From positions 248,001 through 312,000 of the forward strand of contig NZ_FNCO01000005.1 in assembly GCF_900100795.1 (NCBI RefSeq): DNA of 64,000 bases, written 5' to 3'. A model generated the notes under the pieces. That model did no database searches, was not told the origin of the DNA, and was given only the letters and a program-made list of their open reading frames with translations. A program made the position numbers and the translations under genes. Shown piece after piece: positions 18,759-28,383 of the stretch (within the stretch, counting starts at the first letter, position 1; each line of letters starts with the position of its first letter). Source of the DNA: Pseudomonas abietaniphila. GTDB taxonomy: Bacteria > Pseudomonadota > Gammaproteobacteria > Pseudomonadales > Pseudomonadaceae.

Positions 18759-21251
18759 ATGACCCGTTCCCCGTTCCGCCGTCTTGTGTTTGGCACCCTG
18801 CGTCGCTTGCTGTACCTGTGGGTGCGTTCGGAGACCATCAATCAATCGTCGTTCACGCTCAATCTGGACCGCAGCCGTCCGGTGTTTTATGCCCTGCAGA
18901 ACCCATCGCTGAGCGACCTTGCCGTCCTCGATACCGAGTGCCGCAAAGCCGGTCTGCCGCGCCCCGTGCTTTCGGTTGCGGTGGGCAATCTGACGGAACC
19001 GGCCGCATTCTTCTACCTCACGCCCGCGCCTGACTGGCTGGGCCGTCAGGACAAGCGCGGGGCACCGCCGGCACTCGAACGTCTGGTGGGCGCCGTCTCG
19101 CAAAACGCCACCGAAGACGCGCAGATCATTCCCGTCAGCGTGTTCTGGGGCCAATCGCCGGACAAGGAAGACAGCCCCTGGAAACTGCTGTTCGCCGACA
19201 GCTGGGCCGTCACCGGGCGTTTGCGCCGTTTCGTCACAATCCTGATTCTGGGCCGCAAGACCCGTGTGCAGTTCTCCGCTCCCGTCCACCTGCGCGAACT
19301 GGTCGACGAGAACAAAGGCTACGAACGTACAGTGCGCATGGCCCAGCGCCTGTTGCGCGTGCATTTCCGTAACCTCAAGACCGCCACCATCGGCCCCGAC
19401 CTTTCGCACCGTCGCAATCTGGTGAAAGGGCTGGTGACCGATCCTTTGGTTAAACAGGCCATTCTCGACGAAGCCGCGCGGGAGAAGATCCCCGAAGCCA
19501 AGGCCCGCGAAAAAGCCCTGCACTACGGAAACGAAATCGCCTCGGATTACACCTACACCGCCATCCGCTTTCTGGAAGTGGTGCTGAGCTGGTTCTGGAA
19601 CAAGATTTACGATGGCATCAAGGTCAGTCACCTGGAAGGCGTGCAGAACGTCGCCCAAGGCAACGAGATCATCTATGTGCCCTGCCACCGCAGCCACATC
19701 GACTACCTTTTGCTTTCGTACCTGCTGTTCCGCAACGGGCTGACGCCGCCGCACATCGCCGCCGGCATCAACCTGAACATGCCGGTCATCGGCGGCCTGC
19801 TGCGACGTGGCGGCGCGTTCTTCATGCGCCGCACGTTCAAGGGCAACCCGCTGTACACCGCAGTCTTCAACGAGTACCTGCACACGTTGTTCACCAAGGG
19901 TTTCCCGGTGGAGTACTTCGTGGAAGGTGGACGCTCGCGCACCGGTCGCATGCTGCAACCCAAGGCCGGCATGCTCGCGATCACGATGCGCAGCTTTCTG
20001 CGCAATTCCCGCACGCCGATCGTGTTCGTCCCCGTGTACATCGGTTACGAGCGTGTGCTCGAGGGCCGTACGTACCTGGGCGAATTGCGCGGCGCCGCGA
20101 AGAAGAAAGAGTCGATCTTCGACATTTTCAAAGTCATCGGCGCGCTCAAACAGCGCTTCGGGCAGGTGTCGGTCAACTTCGGCGAGCCGATCAAACTGGC
20201 CGATTTCCTCGACCACGAGCAACCGGACTGGCGGGCTCAGGAACTGGGGCCGGTCTTCAAACCCGTATGGCTCAACGAAACCACTCACCGCTTGGGCGAA
20301 CGCGTGGCCCGGCACTTGAACGAAGCCGCCGCGATCAACCCGGTGAATCTGGTCGCGCTGGCCCTGCTGTCGACGCCCAAACACGCGCTGGACGATCAGG
20401 CCCTGGTGCGCGTGCTCGACCTTTACCTGACGCTGCTGCGCGCGGTGCCCTACTCCCCCCACACCACGCTGCCCGACGGTGACGGCGGTGCGTTGATCGA
20501 GCACGTGAAGGGCATGGACCTGCTGTCCGAGCAGAAAGACGCGCTGGGCAAGATTCTGTACCTGGATGAGCAGAACGCCGTCCTGATGACGTACTACCGC
20601 AACAACGTGTTGCACATCTTCGCGCTGCCGGCGTTGCTCGCGAGTTTCTTCCAGAGCTCGTCGCGCATGAGCCGGGAACAGGTCCTGCGCTACGCGCGCG
20701 CGCTCTATCCGTACCTGCAAGCCGAGCTGTTCATTCGCTGGTCGCTGGACGAACTGGATGCCGTGATCGATCAATGGCTGGCGGCGTTCGTTGAACAGGG
20801 CCTGCTGCGTTTCGAGAACGACGTCTACCTGCGCCCGGCCCCGAGCTCGCGTCATTTCGTGTTGTTGACCGTGCTGTCGCGCGCCATCGCCCAGACCCTG
20901 CAACGCTTCTACATGTCGATTTCGCTGCTGCTCAACAGCGGCCAGCACACGCTGACGGCAGAAGAACTGGAGGACCTGTGCACGATCATGGCCCAGCGCC
21001 TGTCGATCCTGCACGGCCTGAATGCACCGGAATTCTTCGACAAGAGCCTGTTCCGCCACTTCATCCAGACGCTGCTCGACCAAGACGTGTTGCGCAAGGA
21101 CGAAGGCGGCAAACTGGGTTATCACGAACTGTTGGGCGAACTGGCCGAAGGCGCGGCCAAGCGCGTACTGCCCGCCGAAATACGCTTATCGATTCGCCAG
21201 GTGGCACTGCATCGCAATGAAGAGGTCGTAGACACAGACCCGAGCGTCTGA
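18759..21251 (+). CDS. plsB: Glycerol-3-phosphate 1-O-acyltransferase
   Basis: PlsB is the inner-membrane enzyme that acylates glycerol-3-phosphate at position 1, the first step of phospholipid synthesis, using acyl-CoA or acyl-ACP. The 830-residue protein has the normal length. The HX4D catalytic motif is in [11 protein letters not shown] near residue 308. Block 2 ([13 protein letters not shown]), block 3 ([13 protein letters not shown]) and block 4 ([15 protein letters not shown]) follow in the right order. It is followed by two exported-protein genes and the RND efflux locus, matching the PAO1 order. Confidence 0.96.
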   Translation: MTRSPFRRLVFGTLRRLLYLWVRSETINQSSFTLNLDRSRPVFYALQNPSLSDLAVLDTECRKAGLPRPVLSVAVGNLTEPAAFFYLTPAPDWLGRQDKRGAPPALERLVGAVSQNATEDAQIIPVSVFWGQSPDKEDSPWKLLFADSWAVTGRLRRFVTILILGRKTRVQFSAPVHLRELVDENKGYERTVRMAQRLLRVHFRNLKTATIGPDLSHRRNLVKGLVTDPLVKQAILDEAAREKIPEAKAREKALHYGNEIASDYTYTAIRFLEVVLSWFWNKIYDGIKVSHLEGVQNVAQGNEIIYVPCHRSHIDYLLLSYLLFRNGLTPPHIAAGINLNMPVIGGLLRRGGAFFMRRTFKGNPLYTAVFNEYLHTLFTKGFPVEYFVEGGRSRTGRMLQPKAGMLAITMRSFLRNSRTPIVFVPVYIGYERVLEGRTYLGELRGAAKKKESIFDIFKVIGALKQRFGQVSVNFGEPIKLADFLDHEQPDWRAQELGPVFKPVWLNETTHRLGERVARHLNEAAAINPVNLVALALLSTPKHALDDQALVRVLDLYLTLLRAVPYSPHTTLPDGDGGALIEHVKGMDLLSEQKDALGKILYLDEQNAVLMTYYRNNVLHIFALPALLASFFQSSSRMSREQVLRYARALYPYLQAELFIRWSLDELDAVIDQWLAAFVEQGLLRFENDVYLRPAPSSRHFVLLTVLSRAIAQTLQRFYMSISLLLNSGQHTLTAEELEDLCTIMAQRLSILHGLNAPEFFDKSLFRHFIQTLLDQDVLRKDEGGKLGYHELLGELAEGAAKRVLPAEIRLSIRQVALHRNEEVVDTDPSV

Positions 21252-21354
21252 CGCATCCTCCGTGGGCGTAAGCTTCCTCACGAAGAAGTCCGTCCGCACA
21301 AAACACGTCGCACAGCGTAAAGGCACGCCGGCGCACGACAAGGAGATTCACCCG

Positions 21355-21753
21355 ATGAAACACCTTCTGCTGACCTTGATGACCACCGTCCTCGCCGCGT
21401 GCGCCCATGCGCCGGACAACCTGCCCGGCACCGTCGATGGCGAAGTGTTCTACGTGCAACGGATGGCATTGCCGCCGACCGCCACCTTGCAGGTCACCCT
21501 TCAGGACGTGTCGCTGGCCGATGCGCCGGCCCAGACACTGGCCAGCCAGAAAGGCCCGATCAAAGGGCAAGTGCCGTTGCCGTTCCACCTGACCTACGAT
21601 CAGAAGCAGATTCAGCAGGGCCACACCTACGCCGTCAGCGCGCGCATCGAAGTCGACGGCAAGCTGCTGATGATCAGTACCGAGCGCTACACCGTGGACC
21701 TGACACTGGAAGAAAAACCGCCGGTGAAGATCCGCCTGAACCCGGTCCGATAA
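21355..21753 (+). CDS. YscW-like / YbaY-family lipoprotein
   Basis: The 132-residue product starts with a lipoprotein signal (MKHLLLTLMTTVLAAC, lipid cysteine C16). The body has one immunoglobulin-like domain with the family pattern VDGEVFYVQRMALPPTATL and a C-terminal VKIRLNPVR. It resembles the PF09619 group, to which E. coli YbaY and the secretin pilotin YscW belong. A pilotin role is not implied here because no secretin is nearby. The start at 21355 was chosen for the AAGGAG site 9 bases upstream and the signal peptide. Confidence 0.8.
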   Translation: MKHLLLTLMTTVLAACAHAPDNLPGTVDGEVFYVQRMALPPTATLQVTLQDVSLADAPAQTLASQKGPIKGQVPLPFHLTYDQKQIQQGHTYAVSARIEVDGKLLMISTERYTVDLTLEEKPPVKIRLNPVR

Positions 21754-21798
21754 GCCGGCCGCACACTGCTTTCTCTCTTTTTGAAAAGGACGTTACCC

Positions 21799-22488
21799 AT
21801 GCTGCTTCGCACGCTTTCATTCACTGGCCTCTGCGCCGGCCTGATGCTTTCAGCCAGTGCCTTTGCGCTGTCGCTCAGTGACCTGTCGCAATCGGACGCT
21901 ACCGGCGGCCTGAAGGATGCGCTGACCCAAGGTGCACAGATCGCCGTCAAGCAACTGGGCGTGCCGGGCGGTTTCAGCAACAACAAGGACGTGCGCATCG
22001 AACTGCCGGGCAAGCTGGGCAAGGTCGCAAGCAAGATGAAGATGCTGGGCATGGGCACTCAGGTGGAACAGTTGGAAACCAGCATGAACCAGGCGGCCGA
22101 AGCGGCCGTGCCACAGGCTCAGGCGCTGTTGGTCGATGCCGTGAAGAAGATGAGCGTGTCGGATGCCAAGGGGATTCTGAGCGGCGGCAAGGATTCGGCT
22201 ACTCAGTACCTGAACAAGTCAAGCCGCGAGCAGATCCGCGCCAAGTTCCTGCCGATCGTGAAGCAGGCCACCGACAAAGTGGGTCTGGCGCAGAAATACA
22301 ACGCCTTTGCCGGTCAGGCGGCCAGTCTGGGCGTGGTTGATGCCAAGGATGCGAACGTCGAAGGTTATGTCACCGAGAAGGCGCTGGACGGGTTGTTCGA
22401 GATGATCGCCAAGCAGGAAGAAAGCATCCGCGCGAATCCGGCGGCTGCGGCGACGAGTCTGGCGAAGAAGGTGTTTGGGGCGCTGTAA
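21799..22488 (+). CDS. DUF4197 periplasmic protein
   Basis: The 229-residue product has a cleavable signal peptide (MLLRTLSFTGLCAGLMLSAS, cleavage near FALS-LS). An alpha-helical body follows with SLSDLSQSDATGGLKDAL near the N-terminus, typical of the DUF4197 family whose function is not known. An AAAAGGA ribosome-binding site lies 9 bases upstream of the chosen ATG. It follows the YscW-like lipoprotein by 45 bases on the same strand and is probably co-transcribed. It has no cysteine lipobox, so it should be soluble in the periplasm. Confidence 0.8.
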   Translation: MLLRTLSFTGLCAGLMLSASAFALSLSDLSQSDATGGLKDALTQGAQIAVKQLGVPGGFSNNKDVRIELPGKLGKVASKMKMLGMGTQVEQLETSMNQAAEAAVPQAQALLVDAVKKMSVSDAKGILSGGKDSATQYLNKSSREQIRAKFLPIVKQATDKVGLAQKYNAFAGQAASLGVVDAKDANVEGYVTEKALDGLFEMIAKQEESIRANPAAAATSLAKKVFGAL

Positions 22489-22561
22489 GCGCTTTGCGTT
22501 CTTCTGTTTGACGGCTGTTAGGTCGGGTGTATATCCGTTATTTCGGGTGGCGCTGGTACGT

Positions 22562-22808
22562 TCTGGCTAACGCCAGACCTGTTTCGCCTTCGGCGAGTTA
22601 CTTTTTCAAGAGCCAAAAAGTAACCAAAAGGCCCTGCTCCTGGTTGGGCCCGACTTCGTCGGGTTCCTTCACTTCGACGACGCTCCGTGGGCCCGCGCTG
22701 AACGGACATCCATGTCCTGACAGCGCTCTCGCGGCATCCATGCCGCTCGGCCCACTCCGCGCCGCCTGCGTTCAGCCTGCACCCAAGTCGCGTTTTGTGG
22801 TGTCTGGA
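22562..22808 (+). repeat. Compound hairpin repeat, copy B
   Basis: It contains TCTGGCTAACGCCAGA (22562), CGCCTTCGGCG, GTTACTTTTT...AAAAAGTAAC (22597-22624), CCCGACTTCGTCGGG, GGACATCCATGTCC (22704) and GCGGCATCCATGCCGC (22731). Order and tail are the same as in copy A. Confidence 0.85.
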
Positions 22809-22874
22809 CCATTGATGTCGAAGAGCAAAATCAACAGCAGCAGCGGTAGCTGAAATATCAGGCTGACGCAGTCC

Positions 22875-23009
22875 CTGTAGGAGCGCGCTTGCCCGCGATC
22901 TACCGCGCAGCGGTAGCAAAATCAGGCGACTCAATCATGCCTGGCACTCCGCACGCACAGGTCTTGCTGCCGGTTCCCGGCAGATCGCGGGCAAGCGCGC
23001 TCCTACAGT
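22875..23009. repeat. REP doublet, GCGCTTGCCCGCGA subtype
   Basis: Inverted arms CTGTAGGAGCGCGCTTGCCC (22875) and GCGGGCAAGCGCGCTCCTACAG (to 23008) enclose about 80 bases. The enclosed stretch itself contains further partial inverted repeats (ACCGCGCAGCGGTAGC). It sits between compound repeats B and C. Confidence 0.85.
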
Positions 23010-23093
23010 TTGGGGTGGCGTGCGGATGATTGATGCACTATTCAAAATTGCGAAGAGCGTTAGCTCCAGCCCGAGTTGCTCTTGTACGCGATA

Positions 23094-23334
23094 GTCCAGA
23101 CACCGCAAAGCGCGACTTGGGTGCAGGCCAAACGCAGACGGCGCGGAGTGGGTCGAGCGGCACGGATGCCGCGAGAGCGCCGCAAGGACATGGATGTCCG
23201 TTCGGCGCGGGCCCACGGAGCGTCGTCGGAGTGCGGGTACCCGACGAAGTCGGGCCTAACCAGGAGCCAACCCTTGGTTACTTGGGGTTATCAAGTAACT
23301 CGCCGAAGGCGAAACAGATCTGGCGTCAGCCAGA
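23094..23334 (-). repeat. Compound hairpin repeat, copy C (inverted)
   Basis: This is the reverse complement of the A/B type: it begins with the tail CACCGCAAAGCGCGACTTGG on the plus strand and ends with TCTGGCGTCAGCCAGA. The GTTACTT...AAGTAAC, ACCCGACGAAGTCGGG and GGACATGGATGTCC palindromes are all kept. Confidence 0.85.
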
Positions 23335-23400
23335 GCCCAACTGGCGCCAACAGAAACACACCCAACATCAGCACCTAAAACATCAGCACCTACAGCCAGA

Positions 23401-23967
23401 TCAAAGGTGCAGCCAGGCCATCACCCCCAACACCACGCTCACCCCGCCCGCGCCGTACGACACCTTCTGCAACCACTCCTTGCGAGTGAGCAACGTAATC
23501 GCCGCCAGCGAAATGGCCATCTGGATCGCCATCATTGCCTGCGCCCAGCGATGGTGAGAATGCAGTACACGCTCGGACTTCTCATCCCACTCTTGCGCCT
23601 GAGCCTCAAGCGCCTCGGCCTTGGCGCGCGCGGCTTCCTTGTCCGCCTTGTAACGTTGCACCTCTGCCGTGTAGTGCGCCGCGTCCAGACCCGGAATGTG
23701 GCTCGCCAGGTCTGCAAGGTTTTCCCGGCTCGACTTCGCCTGGTAGTAATTCCACTGATTGGAGGCCTCGGTCTTCTTGATCGCCGCGTTGTTCTTGTCC
23801 ATCGCCGCCTCGCTCTCGGTCGAGCCGGCCTGATAACTGAGCATTGCGCCGACCGTGGCCATGATCGCCGTCATGACGGCAATCTTCCCGGCAAAACGAT
23901 CGCCAGAACGGTGCGCGTGCTCGACATGATGTTCGTGAGGGCTGGGGACTTCGAAGGATTCGGACAT
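23401..23967 (-). CDS. DUF4337 inner-membrane protein
   Basis: The 188-residue protein has a His-rich N-terminus (HEHHVEHAHRSGD), one transmembrane helix near residues 28-46, a long central coiled coil (about 60-135, rich in Ala, Glu and Lys) and two C-terminal helices (about 143-160 and 167-187). This is the layout of DUF4337, whose function is unknown. It is transcribed alone, away from the DUF4197 gene and toward the repeat cluster. The 132-base gap to the RND gene contains no clear promoter. Membership is judged from layout and characteristic segments (TAIMATVGAMLSYQAGSTES). Confidence 0.8.
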   Translation of the reverse strand: MSESFEVPSPHEHHVEHAHRSGDRFAGKIAVMTAIMATVGAMLSYQAGSTESEAAMDKNNAAIKKTEASNQWNYYQAKSSRENLADLASHIPGLDAAHYTAEVQRYKADKEAARAKAEALEAQAQEWDEKSERVLHSHHRWAQAMMAIQMAISLAAITLLTRKEWLQKVSYGAGGVSVVLGVMAWLHL

Positions 23968-24099
23968 GGACGTTCTTGCGCCTGAAAAGACGTTGAAACC
24001 GATAGTGCTTGAGCAGCCGGAGCTGGCCGGGGCGAATATAGGGGATATCCCCAGGCCAGAGAAGCCGCGCAGTGATTCTGTTCAGCAATTAGAAAGTTA

Positions 24100-27000
24100 T
24101 CAGCCCGCGGAATCGCCCTCGCCCTTCCTCACCCTGAACCAGGCCGCGTACAACGCCGGCAAAAACAGCAGCGTCAGGGCGGTCGCGACGATCAGGCCGC
24201 CCATGATCGCGACCGCCATCGGGCCGAAGAACACGCTGCGTGACAAGGGGATCATCGCCAGCACGGCCGCCAACGCCGTGAGTACGATCGGGCGGAAACG
24301 TCGCACGGTCGCTTCGATGATTGCTTGCCAGCGATCAAGACCAGCAGCGATGTCCTGTTCGATCTGGTCAACCAGGATCACCGAGTTGCGCATGATCATG
24401 CCCGACAGCGCGATGGTGCCGAGCATGGCCACGAAGCCGAACGGCTGACGGAAAATCAGCAGGAACAAGGTCACGCCGATCAGGCCCAACGGCGCCGTCA
24501 GGAACACCATGAAAGTGCGGGAGAAACTGCGCAGCTGAATCATCAGCAAGGTCAGCACGACCACGATGAACAACGGAACACCGGCGTTCACCGAGTTCTG
24601 GCCACGGGTCGAATCTTCCACGGTTCCGCCGACCTCGAGCAGGTAGCCGTCCGGAAGTTGCGCGCGTACCTCGTCGAGTGTCGGCAGGATCTGCTTGACC
24701 AGCGTGGCCGGCTGCTCCTTGCCGTAGATGTCGGCGCGGATGTTCACGTTTGGCAGGCGATTGCGGTGCCAGATGATGCCTTCCTCGAAGCCGTACTCCA
24801 GCGTCGCCACTTGGGACAACGCGACACTGCTGCCGTTTTCGGTCGGGATCGCCAGGCTGGCCAGCCCGCCAAGCTCATGGCGTTCCTGCTCGGTGCCTCG
24901 CAGCAGAATCTCGATCAGCTCGTCATCCTCGCGGTACTGGCTGACGCTGGAGCCGGTCAGCTGGCTTTGCAGGAATCGCGAAAGATCGGCCGTGGTCACG
25001 CCGAGCGCCCGCGCCCGGTCCTGATCGACATTGAGATAGACGACTTTGCTCGGCTCTTCCCAATCCAGGTGCACGTTGACCACGTGCGGGTTTTCCCGAA
25101 CCTTGGCCGCCACTTTGCGCGCCAGTGCGCGGACTTCGTCGATGTGCTCGCCGGTGATCCGGAACTGCACCGGATACCCCACGGGCGGGCCGTTCTCCAG
25201 TCGCGTTACACGAGGACGCAGCATCGGGAATTGCTCGTTCATCGTCTGGATAAGCCAGGTGCGCAGGGCCTCACGGTCTTCGATGGTTTTGGCCAATACC
25301 ACGAACTGCGCAAAGCTGGCCGCAGGCAGTTGCTGATCCAGCGGCAGGTAAAAGCGCGGCGAACCGGTGCCCACATACGCCACATAATTCTCGATGCCCG
25401 CGTGGTCCTTGATCATGGCTTCCAGACGCTTCACCTGCTCGGTGGTGTTGCTCAACGAAGCCCCTTCGGCAAGTTTCAGGTCGACCATCAGCTCCAGCCG
25501 ACCCGAGGCCGGGAAGAACTGCTGAGGCACGAAACGGAACATGACAATCGACAGCACGAACAGGCTGATGGTCAGCACGATCACGGTCTTGCGACGGCGT
25601 ACACACCAGCCCACCAACGCGCGGACTCGCTTATAGAACGGCGTGCCGTAAGGATCCGGCGCTTCTGAACCGGCGCCATGTCGGGACGCATGACGCTTGG
25701 CCAGGTCCGGCAACAGCCGGTCACCCAGATAAGGCACGAACACCACGGCCGCCACCCACGACGCGATCAAGGCGATGGTCACCACCTGAAAGATCGAGCG
25801 GGTGTACTCCCCCGTGCTCGACTGCGCTGTGGCGATCGGCAGAAAGCCTGCCGCCGTGATCAGCGTGCCGGTGAGCATCGGAAAGGCCGTGCTGGTCCAG
25901 GCAAAGCTCGCGGCCTTGAGCCGGTCGTAGCCCTGCTCCATCTTGATCGCCATCATTTCCACGGCAATGATCGCGTCGTCCACCAGCAACCCCAGCGCCA
26001 GGACCAACGCGCCGAGGGAAATCTTGTGCAGGCCGATTCCCAGGTAATACATGCAGGCGAACGTGATCGCCAGCACCACCGGGATCGCCAACGCCACGAC
26101 CATGCCGGTACGCACGCCGAGGGAGAAGAAGCTCACCAGCAGCACGATGCCCAGCGCTTCGGCGAGCACCTGAACGAACTCACCGACGCCGGTCTTCACA
26201 GCGGCGGGCTGGTCAGACACCTTCCGCAGTTCCATGCCGGCCGGCAAGTTGCGTTGCAAACGGGCGAACTCACCTTCCAGGGCCTTGCCCAGCACGAGGA
26301 TGTCGCCGCCGTCTTTCATGGCGACCGCGAGGCCAATGGCGTCCTGCCCCATGAAGCGCATGCGTGGCGCGGGCGGGTCGTTGAAGCCCCGGCGCACATC
26401 GGCCAGATCGCTGATGCGCAACGTCCGATCGCCGACGCGGATCGGGAAATCGCGAATCTCATCGACGGTCTGGAAGCGCCCGGTCACACGCAGCTGAACG
26501 CGTTCGCTTGGCGTCTCGAAAAAGCTCGCGGCCACCACCGCGTTCTGCGCTTCCAGGGCTTGCTGCACGGCTTGCAGCGGCAAGCCGAGGGTCGCGAGCT
26601 TGACGTTGGACAGCTCGATCCAGATCTTCTCGTCCTGCAGGCCGACCAACTCGACCTTGCCAACGTCCTTGACCCGCTGAAGCTGGATCTGAATGCGGTC
26701 GGCGTAATCCTTGAGCACCGCGTAATCGAACCCTTCGCCTGTCAGCGCATAGATATTGCCGAAGGTGGTGCCGAACTCATCGTTGAAAAACGGTCCTTGG
26801 ACACCGGCGGGCAGGGTCTGGCGAATGTCCCCGATCTTCTTGCGGATCTGATACCAGAGCTCTGGCAACTTGGCCGACACCAGCGAGTCGCGCGCCATGA
26901 ACGTGACCTGAGACTCGCCGGGCCGCGAGAACGAGACTATGCGCTCGTAGTCGCCCGTTTCCATCAGCTTCTTTTCGACGCGGTCCGTGACCTGACGCGC

Positions 27001-27183
27001 CACTTCCTCGGCACTGGCGCCGGGCCAGAGCGTGCGAATGACCATGGCTTTGAAGGTGAACGGCGGATCTTCGCTCTGCCCCAGCTTGGTGTAAGACAAC
27101 GCACCGACCACAGCCAGAAGAATCATCAGGTACAAGACCATCTGGCGGTTGCGCAGCGCCCATTCGGAAAGATTGAAACGCAT
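24100..27183 (-). CDS. RND multidrug efflux permease, MexK-like
   Basis: The 1027-residue protein is a proton-driven inner-membrane exporter that would work with the membrane-fusion protein encoded just upstream and an outer-membrane channel such as OprM. No channel gene is in the locus. It shows the duplicated RND plan: a helix at residues 14-32, a large periplasmic loop (about 35-330), six helices, a second loop (about 560-850) and a final six helices. The proton-relay aspartates are in LGLLVDDAIIAVEM near residue 402. The N-terminus MRFNLSEWALRNRQMVLYL and the locus position before rsmJ fit MexK of PAO1. Substrates cannot be inferred. Confidence 0.88.
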   Translation of the reverse strand: MRFNLSEWALRNRQMVLYLMILLAVVGALSYTKLGQSEDPPFTFKAMVIRTLWPGASAEEVARQVTDRVEKKLMETGDYERIVSFSRPGESQVTFMARDSLVSAKLPELWYQIRKKIGDIRQTLPAGVQGPFFNDEFGTTFGNIYALTGEGFDYAVLKDYADRIQIQLQRVKDVGKVELVGLQDEKIWIELSNVKLATLGLPLQAVQQALEAQNAVVAASFFETPSERVQLRVTGRFQTVDEIRDFPIRVGDRTLRISDLADVRRGFNDPPAPRMRFMGQDAIGLAVAMKDGGDILVLGKALEGEFARLQRNLPAGMELRKVSDQPAAVKTGVGEFVQVLAEALGIVLLVSFFSLGVRTGMVVALAIPVVLAITFACMYYLGIGLHKISLGALVLALGLLVDDAIIAVEMMAIKMEQGYDRLKAASFAWTSTAFPMLTGTLITAAGFLPIATAQSSTGEYTRSIFQVVTIALIASWVAAVVFVPYLGDRLLPDLAKRHASRHGAGSEAPDPYGTPFYKRVRALVGWCVRRRKTVIVLTISLFVLSIVMFRFVPQQFFPASGRLELMVDLKLAEGASLSNTTEQVKRLEAMIKDHAGIENYVAYVGTGSPRFYLPLDQQLPAASFAQFVVLAKTIEDREALRTWLIQTMNEQFPMLRPRVTRLENGPPVGYPVQFRITGEHIDEVRALARKVAAKVRENPHVVNVHLDWEEPSKVVYLNVDQDRARALGVTTADLSRFLQSQLTGSSVSQYREDDELIEILLRGTEQERHELGGLASLAIPTENGSSVALSQVATLEYGFEEGIIWHRNRLPNVNIRADIYGKEQPATLVKQILPTLDEVRAQLPDGYLLEVGGTVEDSTRGQNSVNAGVPLFIVVVLTLLMIQLRSFSRTFMVFLTAPLGLIGVTLFLLIFRQPFGFVAMLGTIALSGMIMRNSVILVDQIEQDIAAGLDRWQAIIEATVRRFRPIVLTALAAVLAMIPLSRSVFFGPMAVAIMGGLIVATALTLLFLPALYAAWFRVRKGEGDSAG

Positions 27184-27189
27184 CCGTGC

Positions 27190-28290
27190 TTACTCCTTCG
27201 CCGCCAGCTTCACCGCTCGATTGCTGCGATCGACCGGACGAACCTGCTCCCCGTCGTGCAGCACATGAACACCGGCGGCCACCACCCAGTCACTGGCTTG
27301 CAGGCCACTCAACACCGGCACCGACTCCTCACCGTACGCGCCCACCTGTACAGGGGTGCGCTTTAGGGTGTTGTCACCTTGCAGCCGCCAGACGTAGGTC
27401 ACGCCATTTTCGGCGGTCAGCGCAGACAGCGGCACCGACAGTGGCACGTTGTGCTCGGCGGCAATGAACACCCGTGCGCTCTGGCCAAGCTCGGCGGGCA
27501 CCTTGCCACCGGCGAAGGCGATGCGCGCCGCGAAGGTCCGCGAACGGGGATCGGCCGCGGGGGACAGTTCACGAATGCGCCCCGGAAAACGTTGCTCACG
27601 CTGCGTCCACAACTCCACCGAGACCGGATCGCCGATCTTGAAACGTCCGTAGTTCTGTTCGGGCAAGCTGATCGACACTTCCCGCTCGCCATCGGCCGCC
27701 AGGGTGAACACCGTTTGCCCGGCCGCCACGACCTGCCCGACTTCCACCAGACGCTTGGCAATGACCCCGTCCTGCGACGCACGCAGCACGGCATAACCGG
27801 TCTGATTGTCGGCGACCGTGAACTCGGCCTTGAGCTGGCGCAGGCGAGCATCGCCGGCGCGATACAGGTTTTCGGCGTTGTCGTACTGGGATTTGCTGAC
27901 CATTTGCCGTTCCATCAGCGTCTTGTAACGGTCACGCTCGGAGCGGACCATCTGCAGATTCGCTTCGGCGGCGGCCACTTGCGCGCGGGTGGCGTCCAGC
28001 TGGAGGCGCACGTCCTGAGCGTCCAGCTCTGCCAGCGGCTGATTGGCTTTCACGCGTTCGCCCTCTTCGACCCACCGTTTGCTGACTTTGCCGGGAATAC
28101 GAAACGCGAGTTCCGGCTCGAAGCGGGCGCGGACTTCACCGGGATAGCTGTCCATCGATTGGGATGAGGGGACAGGTTGCACTACCATGGCCGGACGCAC
28201 GGTGGCGGGGACGGATACTTCCTGACCGCAACCTGCCAGCAATGACACCAGGCTGATGGGCACGACGAGGAGCAAAGCATCGCGAAACAT
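27190..28290 (-). CDS. RND efflux membrane-fusion protein, MexJ-like lipoprotein
   Basis: This 366-residue periplasmic adaptor links the RND pump to its outer-membrane channel. It has a lipoprotein signal with lipid cysteine C21 (SLVSLLAGCGQ). The beta-barrel and lipoyl halves (FRIPGKVSKRWVEEGERVKANQPLAELD) and an alpha-hairpin (about residues 100-160) follow. The ATG at 28290 was chosen because it starts the signal peptide; the longer frame is antisense to the TetR gene. It ends 6 bases before the RND gene, so they form one operon, divergent from the TetR regulator as in mexL-mexJK. Confidence 0.87.
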   Translation of the reverse strand: MFRDALLLVVPISLVSLLAGCGQEVSVPATVRPAMVVQPVPSSQSMDSYPGEVRARFEPELAFRIPGKVSKRWVEEGERVKANQPLAELDAQDVRLQLDATRAQVAAAEANLQMVRSERDRYKTLMERQMVSKSQYDNAENLYRAGDARLRQLKAEFTVADNQTGYAVLRASQDGVIAKRLVEVGQVVAAGQTVFTLAADGEREVSISLPEQNYGRFKIGDPVSVELWTQREQRFPGRIRELSPAADPRSRTFAARIAFAGGKVPAELGQSARVFIAAEHNVPLSVPLSALTAENGVTYVWRLQGDNTLKRTPVQVGAYGEESVPVLSGLQASDWVVAAGVHVLHDGEQVRPVDRSNRAVKLAAKE

Positions 28291-28323
28291 GGTGTGGCAC
28301 CTTGGCAAGTGAGGGCTTGGAAT

Positions 28324-28366
28324 AATTGTACTGGCGAGTATATTAAAAATTACCGAACTGAACAGT
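28324..28366. promoter_or_regulatory. Candidate TetR operator / divergent promoter
   Basis: The 93-base gap between the fusion-protein and TetR genes has two small inverted repeats: TACT-GGCG-AGTA (28329-28340) and ACTG-AA-CAGT (28357-28366). A minus-strand -10 box TATACT (28337-28342) overlaps the first, with CTGTTC 17 bases upstream as a weak -35. Repressor binding here would cover the efflux promoter. This is inference. Confidence 0.35.
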
Positions 28367-28383
28367 CCACTAATAAAACACCT

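Larger units (their letters stand above)
22489..23400. other. 900-base repeat cluster between DUF4197 and DUF4337 genes
   Basis: The gap is built as compound repeat B (plus), a REP doublet, then compound repeat C (minus), so the two large repeats face each other. A short AT-richer tail with ACATCAGCACCTA direct repeats lies near 23361-23392. Frames of up to 175 codons cross it but are repeat translations. I see no gene. Confidence 0.75.

Noticed and set aside
22518..22934. A 138-codon frame and similar frames at 11508-12029 and 23030-23557
   Set aside because: They are translations of the compound hairpin repeat. The same peptide pieces recur in different contexts, and the palindromes, not the frames, are conserved.
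22489..23400. CRISPR array or integron-like cassette array
   Set aside because: The repeats are long, inverted and palindromic, not short direct repeats with regular spacers, and no cas or integrase gene is near.
24325..27366. Frames of 447 and 562 codons opposite the RND permease gene
   Set aside because: They are His, Gln and Arg-rich shadows of the real 1027-residue permease.
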